From: Hypericibacter sp963696655
Lineage (GTDB): Bacteria; Pseudomonadota; Alphaproteobacteria; Dongiales; Dongiaceae
Length of the DNA stretch: 64,000 nt
Direction: 5' to 3'
Assembly (NCBI GenBank): GCA_963696655.1
Contig: CAVOLB010000124.1
Location: forward strand, 1 to 64,000
Shown: positions 16,159 through 25,600 of the stretch, in pieces
Layout of the letters: every line of letters begins with the position of its first letter
Position numbering within the stretch: the stretch's first letter is position 1
Made by a program: the position numbers and the translations under genes
Notes under the pieces: model-generated
The model's database searches: none
What the model was told of the DNA's origin: nothing
What the model saw: the letters and a program-made list of their open reading frames with translations, nothing else

Positions 16159-18547
16159 ACACCGGCGTCACCACCGTCACGTCCGGCAGATGCGTCCCCC
16201 CGTTATAGGGCGCGTTCAGCACGAACACGTCGCCCGCTTCCATGGTGGCGCTGCGGCTGCGGATGATGGTGCGGATGCTCTCGCCCATCGAGCCCAGATG
16301 CACCGGCATATGCGGCGCGTTGGCGATGAGCTGGCCCTCGCGGTCGAAGATCGCGCAGGAGAAATCGAGCCGTTCCTTGATATTGACCGAGTAGCTGGTC
16401 TTCTCCAGGGTCGAGCCCATCTGCTCGGCGATCGACATGAAGAGATTGTTGAAGACCTCGAGCATGACCGGATCGACCTTGGTGCCGACGGCCGAGGCGC
16501 GCTGCAGCGCCACGATGCGCGTCAGCACCAGATGGCCATGCGACGTCATCTCGGCCTGCCAGCCGGGCTCGATCACGTTGGTGCCGATCGGCTCGACGAT
16601 GATGGCGGGGCCCGTAATCTTGTCGCCGGCCTGGAGATCGGCGCGGTCATAGACCGCGGTGTCGTGGGCCGTGCCGGCAGCGCGCATGGCGACGCGCGCC
16701 TTTTCCTGGGGCGCGGGCTTGAGCGCGCGCGGCTCGATCACGGGGTCCGCGACGCTCTCGGTCTTGCCGATCACCTCGACCGACACCGCCTCCAGGATAT
16801 GGGCCTTGTCCGCGACGACGAAGCCGTAGCGCTGGCGATGCGCCGCTTCGAAGCGCGCGACGATCTCCGCGAGGCTGCCGAACTCCACCACCAGGGCGGC
16901 ATCGGTGCCTTCATAGCGCAGATGCACGCGACGGATCGCCGAGAGGGCGGCTTCGGGCAGCTCCTGCCCGCGCATCTCCTCGCGCGCCTGCGCTTCCAGG
17001 CTGTCCAGCTGCGCCCTGGCATCCCGCAGCGCCGGCTCGCCGAGCCGGGCTTCGATCGCCCGCTCCCGCATCACCCGGACATCGGCCAGGCCCATGCCAT
17101 AGGCCGAGAGCACGCCCGCCAAGGGATGGAGGAAGATCTTCGTCATGCCGAGCGCGTCCGCGACCAGGCAGGCATGCTGGCCGCCGGCACCGCCGAAGCA
17201 GCAGAGCGTGTAGCGCGTCACGTCATAGCCGCGCTGGATCGAGATTTCCTTGATCGCGTTCGCCATGTTCTCGACCGCGATGGTGAGGAAACCCTCGGCC
17301 ACGGCCTCGGCCGTGCGATGCGTGCCGGTCGCGGCCTCGATCCGCGCCACCAGCTCGCCGAACCGGGCCTTGACGATCTCCACGTCGAGCGGCTGGTCGC
17401 CGTTGGGCCCGAAGATATGGGGAAAGAATTCGGGCTGCAGCTTGCCCAGCATCACGTTGCAGTCGGTGACGGTGAGCGGTCCGCCGCGGCGGTAGCAGGC
17501 GGGCCCGGGATTGGCGCCCGCGGATTCCGGCCCGACGCGGAACCGGGCCCCGTCGAAGAACAGGATCGAGCCGCCGCCGGCCGCCACCGTGTGGATCTGC
17601 ATCATGGGGGCGCGCATGCGCACGCCGGCCACCTGCGTCTCGAAGGCGCGCTCATATTCGCCGGCATAGTGCGAGACGTCGGTCGAGGTGCCGCCCATGT
17701 CGAAGCCGATGATGCGGTCGAAGCCCGCCTGCCGCGAGGTCTCGACCGCGCCGACGATGCCGCCCGCCGGCCCCGACAGGATGCAATCCTTGCCCTGGAA
17801 CAGCCGCGCATCGGTCAGGCCGCCATTGGACTGCATGAACATGAGCTTGGCGCCGCCCAGCTCCGACGCGACCTGGTCGACATAGCGCCGAAGCAGCGGC
17901 GAGAGATAGGCGTCCACCACCGTGGTGTCGCCGCGCCCGACCAGCTTCATCAGGGGGCTGACGCGATGGCTGACCGAGACCTGGGTGAAGCCCACCTCGC
18001 GCGCGAGATCGGCCAGCAGGCGCTCATGGTCGGTGTGACGGTAGCCATGCATCAGCAGGATCGCGACGGCATGGATGCCGTCCTCGAGCGCTGCCTGGAG
18101 TCCCGCGCGCGCCGCCGCGACATCGAGCGGCTTCAGCAACTCGCCTTCGGCCGTGACGCGCTCCTCGACCTCGAGCACCCGCTCATAGAGCAGCTCGGGC
18201 AGCCGGATGCGCCGCGCGAAGATGTCGGGACGGTTCTGATAGCCGATCCGCAGCGCGTCGGCGAAGCCCTTGGTCACCACCAGCAGCGTCCGGTCGCCCT
18301 TGCGCTCCAGCAGCGCATTGGTGCCGACGGTGGTGCCCATCTTGACCGCGGCGATGGCGTCGGCCGGGATCGGCCGGCCCGCTTCGAGCTTCAGCAGCTC
18401 GCGGATGCCCTGGATCGCGGCGTCGCGATAGCGTTCGGGATTTTCCGACAGCAGTTTATGCGTCAGCAGCCCGCCGTCCGGCCGGCGCGCGACGATGTCG
18501 GTGAAGGTGCCGCCGCGATCGATCCAGAACTGCCAGCCGTGAGCCAT
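16085..18547 (-). CDS. 5-oxoprolinase/hydantoinase A plus start of B domain, N-terminal fragment of a disrupted gene
   Basis: 820 residues. The hydantoinase A half starts with the ATP-binding WIDRGGTFTDIVARRPDG and contains GFDMGGTSTDVSHY and the CCFGGAGGQHACLVADALG motif. From about residue 690 the B half begins (KVDPVMLEVFNNLFMSIAEQ, GSTLEKTSYSVNIKERLDFS). The frame then enters the repeat at 16128 and stops at 16085. Family members hydrolyse cyclic amides (5-oxoproline, hydantoins) with ATP. It is the last gene of the catabolic operon, 53 bases after the M24 hydrolase, which supports a cyclic-amide substrate. Without the B half the enzyme is probably inactive (inference). Confidence 0.85.
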   Translation of the reverse strand: MAHGWQFWIDRGGTFTDIVARRPDGGLLTHKLLSENPERYRDAAIQGIRELLKLEAGRPIPADAIAAVKMGTTVGTNALLERKGDRTLLVVTKGFADALRIGYQNRPDIFARRIRLPELLYERVLEVEERVTAEGELLKPLDVAAARAGLQAALEDGIHAVAILLMHGYRHTDHERLLADLAREVGFTQVSVSHRVSPLMKLVGRGDTTVVDAYLSPLLRRYVDQVASELGGAKLMFMQSNGGLTDARLFQGKDCILSGPAGGIVGAVETSRQAGFDRIIGFDMGGTSTDVSHYAGEYERAFETQVAGVRMRAPMMQIHTVAAGGGSILFFDGARFRVGPESAGANPGPACYRRGGPLTVTDCNVMLGKLQPEFFPHIFGPNGDQPLDVEIVKARFGELVARIEAATGTHRTAEAVAEGFLTIAVENMANAIKEISIQRGYDVTRYTLCCFGGAGGQHACLVADALGMTKIFLHPLAGVLSAYGMGLADVRVMRERAIEARLGEPALRDARAQLDSLEAQAREEMRGQELPEAALSAIRRVHLRYEGTDAALVVEFGSLAEIVARFEAAHRQRYGFVVADKAHILEAVSVEVIGKTESVADPVIEPRALKPAPQEKARVAMRAAGTAHDTAVYDRADLQAGDKITGPAIIVEPIGTNVIEPGWQAEMTSHGHLVLTRIVALQRASAVGTKVDPVMLEVFNNLFMSIAEQMGSTLEKTSYSVNIKERLDFSCAIFDREGQLIANAPHMPVHLGSMGESIRTIIRSRSATMEAGDVFVLNAPYNGGTHLPDVTVVTPVFAREAGASLRGTPIPNPPPQGGRG

Positions 18548-18600
18548 CGGAGCGCTGCACTTTCAAAAACGAGAGAGGATGTCGCCAGCCCGACAGTGCA

Positions 18601-19761
18601 TCAATGTCTGACAACGTAATCAAGCGGCAATTTGCTGAGGCTCTCCCCGCCTTTCTCGGTGATGATGATCGTATGACCGAGGGACATCGCGAGATTGGCC
18701 TCCTTGTCGGTCAGAATCGCGTGAAGGAACAACACCATCCCCGGCTGGATCGGCATGGGATTGCCGGCATAGAGCATGGGCGGGACATCCATCCAGGTCG
18801 GGCGGAAGGTCGCACCGAGGGAATAGCCGCAGGCCGACATCCGCGACGAACCGAAGCCGTTGCGATCGAAGACCGTGCGGTGGGCCTCGTCGATCTCGCC
18901 GATCGGCCGACCGGGACGTGCCACTTCGGTCATGGCGAGCAGAGCCTCCCGCGTCACCTCGAACATCTTGCGCTGCTTGTCGTTGCACGAACCGATGGCA
19001 ATGGTACGCATGAGGCAGACGCAGTAATGGCGGTAGCTGGCGGCGAACTCCAGCGTCATCTGGTCGACGGGATCGAGGTTGCGATACTCGGTCGTCGCCC
19101 GCACCAGAAGCGCCCGGTCGCCCGACCCGATGACCGGCCCGGAAGGCGCCGGGTCGCAGCCGCCCTGCAGCAGCACCTGAGCGCCGGCGGCGGCAACATT
19201 GCCTTCGAAGGCGCCAGGGCCCGATGCCTCGATCATGGCGCCGAGCGCATCGTCCGCCGACCGGCCGGCCCGGCGCACATAGGCGAGCTCGGTGGGCGAT
19301 TTGACGACTCGCAACTGCTGGATGGCAGAGGAACCATCGACGAGATGGCACCAGGATTCGAGTCTGTGCCGCACCAACTCATAGTTCGAGGCGCGAAGCC
19401 CAAAGCTGTTCAGCTCGATGCCGATGCGCGCCCCCTTCAGCCCCAGCTCCTGAAGGATGGCCTGGAGTTCCCGCGACGGATCGGCATCCGCGGCGTCGAA
19501 CCAGAGGCGGACATCGTCGATGATGGAGGTTCGCTGAGCCTGCAGCAGGTCGGGGCGGCGTGTCAGCAGGACGATGGGTCGCTCGCTGGCAGTGAGAATC
19601 GCACATTGGAAGAAGACGAACCCGGTCGTGTCGAAACCGGTGAGATAGTAGAGGCTCTCCTGGGCGAATATCAGCAACGCGTCGAGACCTCGTTTCTCGA
19701 GCGCCTGGCGCGCGAGAGAGATGCGCTGTTCATACTCCTGTCGTTCGAATTGCAAGCTCAT
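18601..19761 (-). CDS. M24-family (DoeA/creatinase-like) hydrolase
   Basis: 386-residue protein with a creatinase N-terminal domain (about 1-140, LDALLIFAQESLYYLTGFD) and a pita-bread domain. Where metal-dependent M24 peptidases carry two Asp ligands (DxG...SDITRT), this reads FAASYRHYCVCLMRT, so metal binding is probably lost, as in creatinase. The C-terminal part (CGYSLGATFRPTWMD, QPGMVLFLHA, LAMSLGHTIIITEKG) resembles ectoine hydrolase DoeA in layout. It is followed in the operon by an oxoprolinase and preceded by a DoeB-like deacylase. Function is inferred as opening or hydrolysing a C-N bond in the imported substrate; ectoine itself is not proven. ATG 19761 gives a family-like MSLQFERQEYEQRI start. 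Confidence 0.85.
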   Translation of the reverse strand: MSLQFERQEYEQRISLARQALEKRGLDALLIFAQESLYYLTGFDTTGFVFFQCAILTASERPIVLLTRRPDLLQAQRTSIIDDVRLWFDAADADPSRELQAILQELGLKGARIGIELNSFGLRASNYELVRHRLESWCHLVDGSSAIQQLRVVKSPTELAYVRRAGRSADDALGAMIEASGPGAFEGNVAAAGAQVLLQGGCDPAPSGPVIGSGDRALLVRATTEYRNLDPVDQMTLEFAASYRHYCVCLMRTIAIGSCNDKQRKMFEVTREALLAMTEVARPGRPIGEIDEAHRTVFDRNGFGSSRMSACGYSLGATFRPTWMDVPPMLYAGNPMPIQPGMVLFLHAILTDKEANLAMSLGHTIIITEKGGESLSKLPLDYVVRH

Positions 19762-19783
19762 GACGCTTCTCCGGTGTCGGACA

Positions 19784-20764
19784 TCAGGCGAGAGCCGAAA
19801 GCTCGGCGATCTCGTCGCCCGAATAGACGGGCATATAGGGACGGCGCAGCGCCGCCAGCCAGGCTCTCGCCATGGGACAGCGACGGATCTCGACGGTGTC
19901 GCCGAAGAGATCGACGATGCGGCCGATCTCGTCGCCCTGAACCAGCGTCTGGCCGGGCGCCGCTGTCGGGTGAAACACGCCGCCGCGCGTCGAACGGAGG
20001 AAGAGGAGTTCGCCACCCTGCTTCGACGGCACCACCCCATCATCGGCGGGAAGCATTTCGAGGAGCGCAGCGGCACCTCGAATCGCGCGCGCGTGATTCT
20101 CGATGTCCTCCGCCGTCACCCGGGCGCCGCCGCCGCTTTCCACCAGCACGGCCGGCTTTCCCTTCGCGGCGAAACTCAGGAAAGCGGCGCCGACAAGACC
20201 ATCGGCGGGCAGGTTGCAGAGGAACGGAGCACCGACGCTCCTCGCCAATGCGGCGGAACGGGATCCCAGCGCCGATCCATCATCATGGTAGAAGACGTGA
20301 TGGGCGCAGATCAGGTGATCGCCGCCCGAATGGAGATCGAGGGCGGCATCCGCGATCTCCACCGCGATGCTGAAACTACGATGCGCCATGAGCTCGGAGA
20401 GAGCACCTTCGGAATGCCCGGGATAGCTCCGATTGAGATTGGCGCCATCCTGCGGCGTGAAGCGGCGGTTGTCGCGGAACGCCAACGGATTGGCGGTGAG
20501 CAGGCACACCACGGTGCCACGCAGGGTGTCGAGGCGCAGTTTCGCCAGGAAGGCCTGGATCCCGAGAGGACCGGCAATCTCGGGACCATGAACGCAACCC
20601 TGAACCCAAAGCACGGGTCCCTTTGCCGCGCCTTGCGCAACGATGACCGGGGAGGTGATCGACGACCCGTCCGGATATTCTCCGAGGGCTATGGTCCCCT
20701 TGCTGATCGTCGAGGATGCAGCTTCTGCCGTACCTATTCTCACGAAATCTCCTTCAATCGACAT
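19784..20764 (-). CDS. succinylglutamate desuccinylase/aspartoacylase-family (DoeB-like) deacylase
   Basis: 326-residue zinc amidohydrolase of the M14-like AstE/AspA group. The metal ligands are visible as H59 and E62 in GCVHGPE and H145 in ALDLHSGGDH; VLVESGGGARVTAEDIENH carries a conserved Glu. The C-terminal 70 residues form a biotinyl-lipoyl-like beta domain (SKQGGELLFLRSTRGGVFHP, GQTLVQGDEIGRIVDLFGD), seen in DoeB-type members. DoeB removes the acetyl group from N-acetyl-diaminobutyrate after DoeA opens ectoine; the adjacent M24 gene (22 bases downstream) makes the DoeA-DoeB analogy attractive. The substrate remains inferred. Confidence 0.87.
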   Translation of the reverse strand: MSIEGDFVRIGTAEAASSTISKGTIALGEYPDGSSITSPVIVAQGAAKGPVLWVQGCVHGPEIAGPLGIQAFLAKLRLDTLRGTVVCLLTANPLAFRDNRRFTPQDGANLNRSYPGHSEGALSELMAHRSFSIAVEIADAALDLHSGGDHLICAHHVFYHDDGSALGSRSAALARSVGAPFLCNLPADGLVGAAFLSFAAKGKPAVLVESGGGARVTAEDIENHARAIRGAAALLEMLPADDGVVPSKQGGELLFLRSTRGGVFHPTAAPGQTLVQGDEIGRIVDLFGDTVEIRRCPMARAWLAALRRPYMPVYSGDEIAELSALA

Positions 20765-20818
20765 GCACGCGGATGATCATGGCCGCCATCGCGCAATGGC
20801 GGGCATCTTGCGAAGGTC

Positions 20819-22534
20819 TCAGAAGCTCCTGATTGCGCGATTTGCCTCGCGGGCCGGTTGGGTCAGGAAGATGATCAGAAGTCCTAGCCCGGCGAGCAGC
20901 AAGCCGACCAGCATGACCACCACCGCGGCGGCGGGAACGACGGGCGTAACCTCGAGAATCGCCGCCTGCCAGAACGCCTTGGGTAACGTGCGCGTATGGA
21001 CGCCCGAGAGGAAGAGAGCCACGACGATCTCATCGAACGAAGTCTGAAACGCGACGAGCCCGCTGACCACGAGGCTGCGGCTGAGCAGCGGCAATGTGAC
21101 CCGCCGAAGCCGAGCCCCCCACCCTGCGCCCAAGGACCGTGCCGCGCGCTCGACGCCGATGCCGATTTCGCGCAACCCCGTATTGCAGATGACGACCACG
21201 AAGGGAAGGGCCAGGACCGCATGGGCAAGCGCCAAGCCGAAGATCGTGTCGTCCATGCCCAGGACCGACGCGCTCGAATAGGCGCTCAGGGCATAGACCA
21301 TCGGGGGAATGAGGCTGGGCGCGAGGAACAGGATCATGGCCAGGCGCGCCCGCCGGCCCCCCGCTTCGCGCAAGCCGAGGGCGGCCAGCAACCCGACCAG
21401 CAGGGCGATGGCCGCCGCAAGGCTTGCCACAAGAAGGGAGTGACCGGCCGCCGATAGCCATTTGGAATCCTCGATCAGGGCGTGATACCAGCGCAGCGAG
21501 ATCCCTTTCGGCGGGAACTGCAGATAAGTCCCCGAGCCGAGCGACATGGGAATGAGGGTCACCAGCGGCAGGAAAAGAAAGATCAGCACCGCCACGAGAA
21601 AGACGTTCCAACTGATCCGAGAATCGAGTATCGGAAGGATCGGGGAAAGCCGCCGGAGAATCTTCGTCGCGAGAGGCCCCAGGAATTTCGCTTCCTGGCG
21701 CCGGGGGCCGCCTTGTGGCCCGGGAGAACGCCCCACCGCCGTCACCCGGAAGAACAGCCACAGGACCAGGAGGGCGGCTGCCAGCAGGAAGACAGACAGA
21801 GCCGCGGCAAGAGAAAAATCGCCGAATATGTTCACCTGCTGCTCGATCAGCATGGAGAAGGTCCGGTCTCGCGGAGCTCCCAGGAGCGTCGGCGTGACAA
21901 ACAAGCCGAGGGAGACGATGAAGGTCAGGAGCGCACCCGCCACGACACCGGGGATCGAGAGCGGCAGGAAAATGCGAACGAACGCCTGTGTCGGCCGTGC
22001 GCCCAGGGTTCGCGCCGCGCGAAGATTGGCGAGGTCGATCTCCGACATCTGAGCATAGAGAGTGAGAATCATCAGCGGCAGCATGATGTACATGCTGCTG
22101 ACGAGCGTCGCACCCGTCGTATGAAGAAGCCGGACGGGCCGGTCGACGAGATGAAGCGCCACCAGGATGCTGTTGACCAGCCCTTGTCGATCGAGAACGG
22201 AGATCCAGGCATAGCTGCGCGCCAGGAGACTGGTCCACATCGGAATCGTCGCACAAACCATGATGAAGATGCGCAAGCGGCGACCGGCGATCCGTGCCTG
22301 ATAGGCCACCGGATATCCGACCAGCAAGGTGAACAGCGTCACAAGGGCCGCAAGCTCGAAAGTGCTCGCAAGCACATCCCAATACAGGGCCTGGCTCGCG
22401 ACCTTCAGGTAACTGTCCCAGCCGCCGGCAAACCAGACGAGGCCGAGTATCGGCAGCACGAAACAGATCAGGACAAAGGCGACAGGCACACCGAGAATCA
22501 GCCTGCCCCTGAAGCCCCGCGATCCCCCCGGCAT
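20819..22534 (-). CDS. ABC transporter permease, two permeases fused (PotB-PotC type)
   Basis: 571-residue protein holding two BPD_transp_1 domains in one chain. The first (about 1-275) has the EAA-like loop NLRAARTLGARPTQAFVRIFLPLSIPG. The second (about 315-571) has ERAARSLGAGWGARLRRVTLPLLSRS. About 12 membrane helices are expected. Such domains normally form heterodimers from two genes; fusion guarantees 1:1 pairing. It starts at ATG 22534, overlapping the ATPase stop by one base (TGATG). It is part of a type I importer with the ATPase and solute-binding protein of this operon, related to polyamine/opine/iron uptake systems. Confidence 0.93.
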   Translation of the reverse strand: MPGGSRGFRGRLILGVPVAFVLICFVLPILGLVWFAGGWDSYLKVASQALYWDVLASTFELAALVTLFTLLVGYPVAYQARIAGRRLRIFIMVCATIPMWTSLLARSYAWISVLDRQGLVNSILVALHLVDRPVRLLHTTGATLVSSMYIMLPLMILTLYAQMSEIDLANLRAARTLGARPTQAFVRIFLPLSIPGVVAGALLTFIVSLGLFVTPTLLGAPRDRTFSMLIEQQVNIFGDFSLAAALSVFLLAAALLVLWLFFRVTAVGRSPGPQGGPRRQEAKFLGPLATKILRRLSPILPILDSRISWNVFLVAVLIFLFLPLVTLIPMSLGSGTYLQFPPKGISLRWYHALIEDSKWLSAAGHSLLVASLAAAIALLVGLLAALGLREAGGRRARLAMILFLAPSLIPPMVYALSAYSSASVLGMDDTIFGLALAHAVLALPFVVVICNTGLREIGIGVERAARSLGAGWGARLRRVTLPLLSRSLVVSGLVAFQTSFDEIVVALFLSGVHTRTLPKAFWQAAILEVTPVVPAAAVVVMLVGLLLAGLGLLIIFLTQPAREANRAIRSF

Positions 22535-23673
22535 CAGAACAGCCGTGTTTTCGACCACTGCCAGCTCACCCGAACAGTTTCGCCCGCGACGCGGGCCCGC
22601 CCGACGTCGTCCGTGATCTGTCTGACACGGAACATATCGCCGGACTTCAGGACGACGACAAACTCCGTAACCTCGCCCATGAAGAGAATGTCCTTGAGAC
22701 GGCCCTCCACGCCTTCGGCCTGCAGCGGCACGAGGGCGGCGTGATGAGGACGGACGGCGACGACCCGTGGTTCTCCGACAGCCTCGATGCCAGAGGCCGG
22801 AACGTCGCCGCCATAGCCCTGGATTGAGACCCGGCACGCCGCACCGCGACGCTCGACATGGCTCACGGGCAGAAAATTGCAGTCGCCGATGAAACCCGCC
22901 ACGAAGCGGTTCCTCGGCGCGCCGAAAATCTCATGTGGCGTTCCCAATTGCACGACCCGTCCCTGCTCCATGACCGCGATCCGGTCCGCCATGGCGAGGG
23001 CTTCCTGTTGGTCATGCGTCACATAGACGATCGTCGTTCCGACTTCACGATGCAGCGCACGGAACTCATGCTGCATGGCGTGCCGACGGTCCTTGTCCAA
23101 GGCCCCGAGGGGCTCGTCGAGCAACAACACGGAAGGCTCGAACACCAGAGCGCGCGCCAGGGCCACGCGCTGCTGCTGGCCGCCCGACAGCTCGTTCGGA
23201 TAGCGTGCACCCAGCTCGCCCAGGCCGACCGTCCCCAGGGCCCGGGCGACATCCGCGGCGATCCGGTCTGGCGCGACTCCACGCATTTCGAGCGGAAAGG
23301 CGACATTGCCGGCGACGGTCAAATGCGGGAACAGGGCATATCCCTGGAAAACAACTCCGATGCCGCGCTGCTCCGGCGGCACATTGATCAGCGATCGTCC
23401 ACTCATCCGGATATCGCCGCTCGACGGTGTCGTGAATCCGGCAATCGACATCAACACCGTCGTCTTGCCGGAGCCGGAAGGTCCCAACAGCGCCAGGAAC
23501 TCCCCAGGCCGGATATCCAGGGAGACATCCTCGACAGCAGCGACGTCCCTATAGCGAACGCACAGGCGGTCGACCGCAAGATCGGCGGCACGCCCCTTCC
23601 TCAATCCGTCGCGGTTGCCTCCTGTTTCGCGGGCAGGCAGCACGGCCGCACCTGCGCCGCCGGCAGCGGTCAC
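22534..23673 (-). CDS. ABC transporter ATP-binding protein (PotA-like)
   Basis: Energises the importer. Walker A is ALLGPSGSGKTT, the Q-loop lies in GVVFQGYALFPHL, the signature is LSGGQQQRVALARAL, Walker B is VLLLDEPLGALD, and the H-loop is YVTHDQQEAL. A TOBE_2 domain occupies the last 110 residues. The frame is open to 23829, but that part is IS5 end sequence. A GTG at 23673 overlaps the SDR stop (GTGA) and gives 379 residues, normal for the family. A TTG further in, after AGGAGG, is an alternative. With the IS pair inserted 56 bases upstream in the SDR, expression may now depend on read-through or an IS-borne promoter. Confidence 0.9.
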   Translation of the reverse strand: MTAAGGAGAAVLPARETGGNRDGLRKGRAADLAVDRLCVRYRDVAAVEDVSLDIRPGEFLALLGPSGSGKTTVLMSIAGFTTPSSGDIRMSGRSLINVPPEQRGIGVVFQGYALFPHLTVAGNVAFPLEMRGVAPDRIAADVARALGTVGLGELGARYPNELSGGQQQRVALARALVFEPSVLLLDEPLGALDKDRRHAMQHEFRALHREVGTTIVYVTHDQQEALAMADRIAVMEQGRVVQLGTPHEIFGAPRNRFVAGFIGDCNFLPVSHVERRGAACRVSIQGYGGDVPASGIEAVGEPRVVAVRPHHAALVPLQAEGVEGRLKDILFMGEVTEFVVVLKSGDMFRVRQITDDVGRARVAGETVRVSWQWSKTRLF

Positions 23674-23731
23674 TGAAAGCCACCAGAAACGGGCACGGCC
23701 GCACCGGTGACATAGCTCGCCTCGTCGCTCA

Positions 23732-24665
23732 GAGGCTGACTGAAAAAGGAGTTGGGTGATTTCAATCGGTTGTGATTCCGTTGGGTTGCGAATCTCAATG
23801 GAGATCACGATGGCCTGGACTGAAACCACCCGACCGCACTATCGGCGCGATGCCTTGCGATACGCAAGCGACCTGACGAATGCGGAATGGGCGTTGATCG
23901 CGCCCTTGATGCCGATGGCTTCCAAACTGGGGCGGCCGAGAAAGACAAATCTGCGCTCGGTGGTGGAGGCGATCCTGTACATGGCTTCGACCGGCTGCCA
24001 ATGGCGCGCGATCCCCAAGGAGTTCCCGCCCTACTCGACGGTGCAGAGCTACTTCTACGCCTGGTCGCACAAAGGCTTACTGGCGCACATCAACCACATG
24101 CTGGTCACGGCCCTGCGCGAGAGGGTCGGGCGAGAGGCCAGCCCCACGGCGGGGGTGATCGACAGCCAGTCTGTGAAGAGCACCGAGTGTGGCGGGCCAC
24201 GAGGCTTCGATGCCGCCAAGAAGATCAAAGGCCGCAAACGCCATATCGTCACCGATACCGAGGGCTGCCTGGTCGGGGTGCAGGTTCACGCTGCGGATAT
24301 CCAGGATCGCGATGGCGCGCCCGACGTGCTGATGTCGATCCGCTCTCTCTACCCGTGGCTGCGCCATGTGTTCGCCGATGGCGGCTATGGTGGCGACAAG
24401 CTACGCGACGCCATGGCCGCGCTTGGTCAATGGACCTTCGAAATCATCAAGCGCTCCGACGCCGCCAAGGGCTTCGAGTTGCTGCCTCGCCGATGGGTGG
24501 TCGAACGCACCTTCGCCTGGCTCGGCCGATGTCGCCGCCTCGCCAAGGACTTCGAAGCCACCATCGAAAGCGCCGTGGCCTGGATCCTCGTCGCCCACAT
24601 CCGTCGTCTCACGCGACGCTTGGCGAGACCTTGAAAGGCGCAACAGCTTTATGAGTTCAGAACTC
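23732..24665 (+). mobile_element. IS5-family element, copy 1
   Basis: 934-base element starting GAGGCTGACTGAAAAAG and ending in an imperfect inverse (GAGTTCTGAACTCATAAAG on the other strand). TCA lies before it and TCA between it and copy 2, consistent with TNA target specificity of IS5 subgroups. It is transcribed opposite to the interrupted operon. It is nearly identical to copy 2, with a 937-base period (934 + TCA). Confidence 0.92.
23810..24634 (+). CDS. IS5-family transposase, copy 1
   Basis: 274-residue DDE transposase. DUF4096-like N-terminal part (DLTNAEWALIAPLMP, GCQWRAIPKEFPPYSTVQSYF). Catalytic residues: Asp in GVIDSQSVKS, Asp in HVFADGGYGGDKL and Glu in RWVVERTFAWLGRCRRL, the YREK-like signature. 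The KGRKRHIVTDTEGCLVGV stretch is typical. ATG 23810 is preceded by GGAG at 6 bases; in-frame upstream codons at 23798 or 23756 are possible. Intact, hence possibly active. Confidence 0.92.
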   Translation: MAWTETTRPHYRRDALRYASDLTNAEWALIAPLMPMASKLGRPRKTNLRSVVEAILYMASTGCQWRAIPKEFPPYSTVQSYFYAWSHKGLLAHINHMLVTALRERVGREASPTAGVIDSQSVKSTECGGPRGFDAAKKIKGRKRHIVTDTEGCLVGVQVHAADIQDRDGAPDVLMSIRSLYPWLRHVFADGGYGGDKLRDAMAALGQWTFEIIKRSDAAKGFELLPRRWVVERTFAWLGRCRRLAKDFEATIESAVAWILVAHIRRLTRRLARP

Positions 24666-24668
24666 TCA

Positions 24669-25600
24669 GAGGCTGACTGAAAAAGGAGTTGGGTGATTTC
24701 AATCGGTTGTGATTCCGTTGGGTTGCGAATCTCAATGGAGATCACGATGGCCTGGACTGAAACCACCCGACCGCACTATCGGCGCGATGCCTTGCGATAC
24801 GCAAGCGACCTGACGAATGCGGAATGGGCGTTGATCGCGCCCTTGATGCCGATGGCTTCCAAACTGGGGCGGCCGAGAAAGACAAATCTGCGCTCGGTGG
24901 TGGAGGCGATCCTGTACATGGCTTCGACCGGCTGCCAATGGCGCGCGATCCCCAAGGAGTTCCCGCCCTACTCGACGGTGCAGAGCTACTTCTACGCCTG
25001 GTCGCACAAAGGCTTACTGGCGCACATCAACCACATGCTGGTCACGGCCCTGCGCGAGAGGGTCGGGCGAGAGGCCAGCCCCACGGCGGGGGTGATCGAC
25101 AGCCAGTCTGTGAAGAGCACCGAGTGTGGCGGGCCACGAGGCTTCGATGCCGCCAAGAAGATCAAAGGCCGCAAACGCCATATCGTCACCGATACCGAGG
25201 GCTGCCTGGTCGGGGTGCAGGTTCACGCTGCGGATATCCAGGATCGCGATGGCGCGCCCGACGTGCTGATGTCGATCCGCTCTCTCTACCCGTGGCTGCG
25301 CCATGTGTTCGCCGATGGCGGCTATGGTGGCGACAAGCTACGCGACGCCATGGCCGCGCTTGGTCAATGGACCTTCGAAATCATCAAGCGCTCCGACGCC
25401 GCCAAGGGCTTCGAGTTGCTGCCTCGCCGATGGGTGGTCGAACGCACCTTCGCCTGGCTCGGCCGATGTCGCCGCCTCGCCAAGGACTTCGAAGCCACCA
25501 TCGAAAGCGCCGTGGCCTGGATCCTCGTCGCCCACATCCGTCGTCTCACGCGACGCTTGGCGAGACCTTGAAAGGCGCACAGCTTTATGAGTCAGAACTC
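24669..25600 (+). mobile_element. IS5-family element, copy 2
   Basis: 932 bases, the same as copy 1 apart from two single-base deletions in the right end (ggcgcacagc for ggcgcaacagc, gagtcag for gagttcag). It follows copy 1 directly after TCA and is followed by TAA in the SDR gene. Since TCA and TAA differ, the outer TNA sites are not an exact duplication, implying a mutation or a two-step origin. Confidence 0.92.
24747..25571 (+). CDS. IS5-family transposase, copy 2
   Basis: Amino-acid sequence identical to that of copy 1 (274 residues, same DDE residues and start context). The identity indicates a very recent duplication. The shortened right terminal repeat may impair mobility of this copy on its own. 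Confidence 0.92.
   Translation: MAWTETTRPHYRRDALRYASDLTNAEWALIAPLMPMASKLGRPRKTNLRSVVEAILYMASTGCQWRAIPKEFPPYSTVQSYFYAWSHKGLLAHINHMLVTALRERVGREASPTAGVIDSQSVKSTECGGPRGFDAAKKIKGRKRHIVTDTEGCLVGVQVHAADIQDRDGAPDVLMSIRSLYPWLRHVFADGGYGGDKLRDAMAALGQWTFEIIKRSDAAKGFELLPRRWVVERTFAWLGRCRRLAKDFEATIESAVAWILVAHIRRLTRRLARP

Noticed and set aside
23732..25600. Composite transposon formed by the two IS5 copies
   Set aside because: Only three bases lie between the copies, so there is no cargo; it is a simple tandem.
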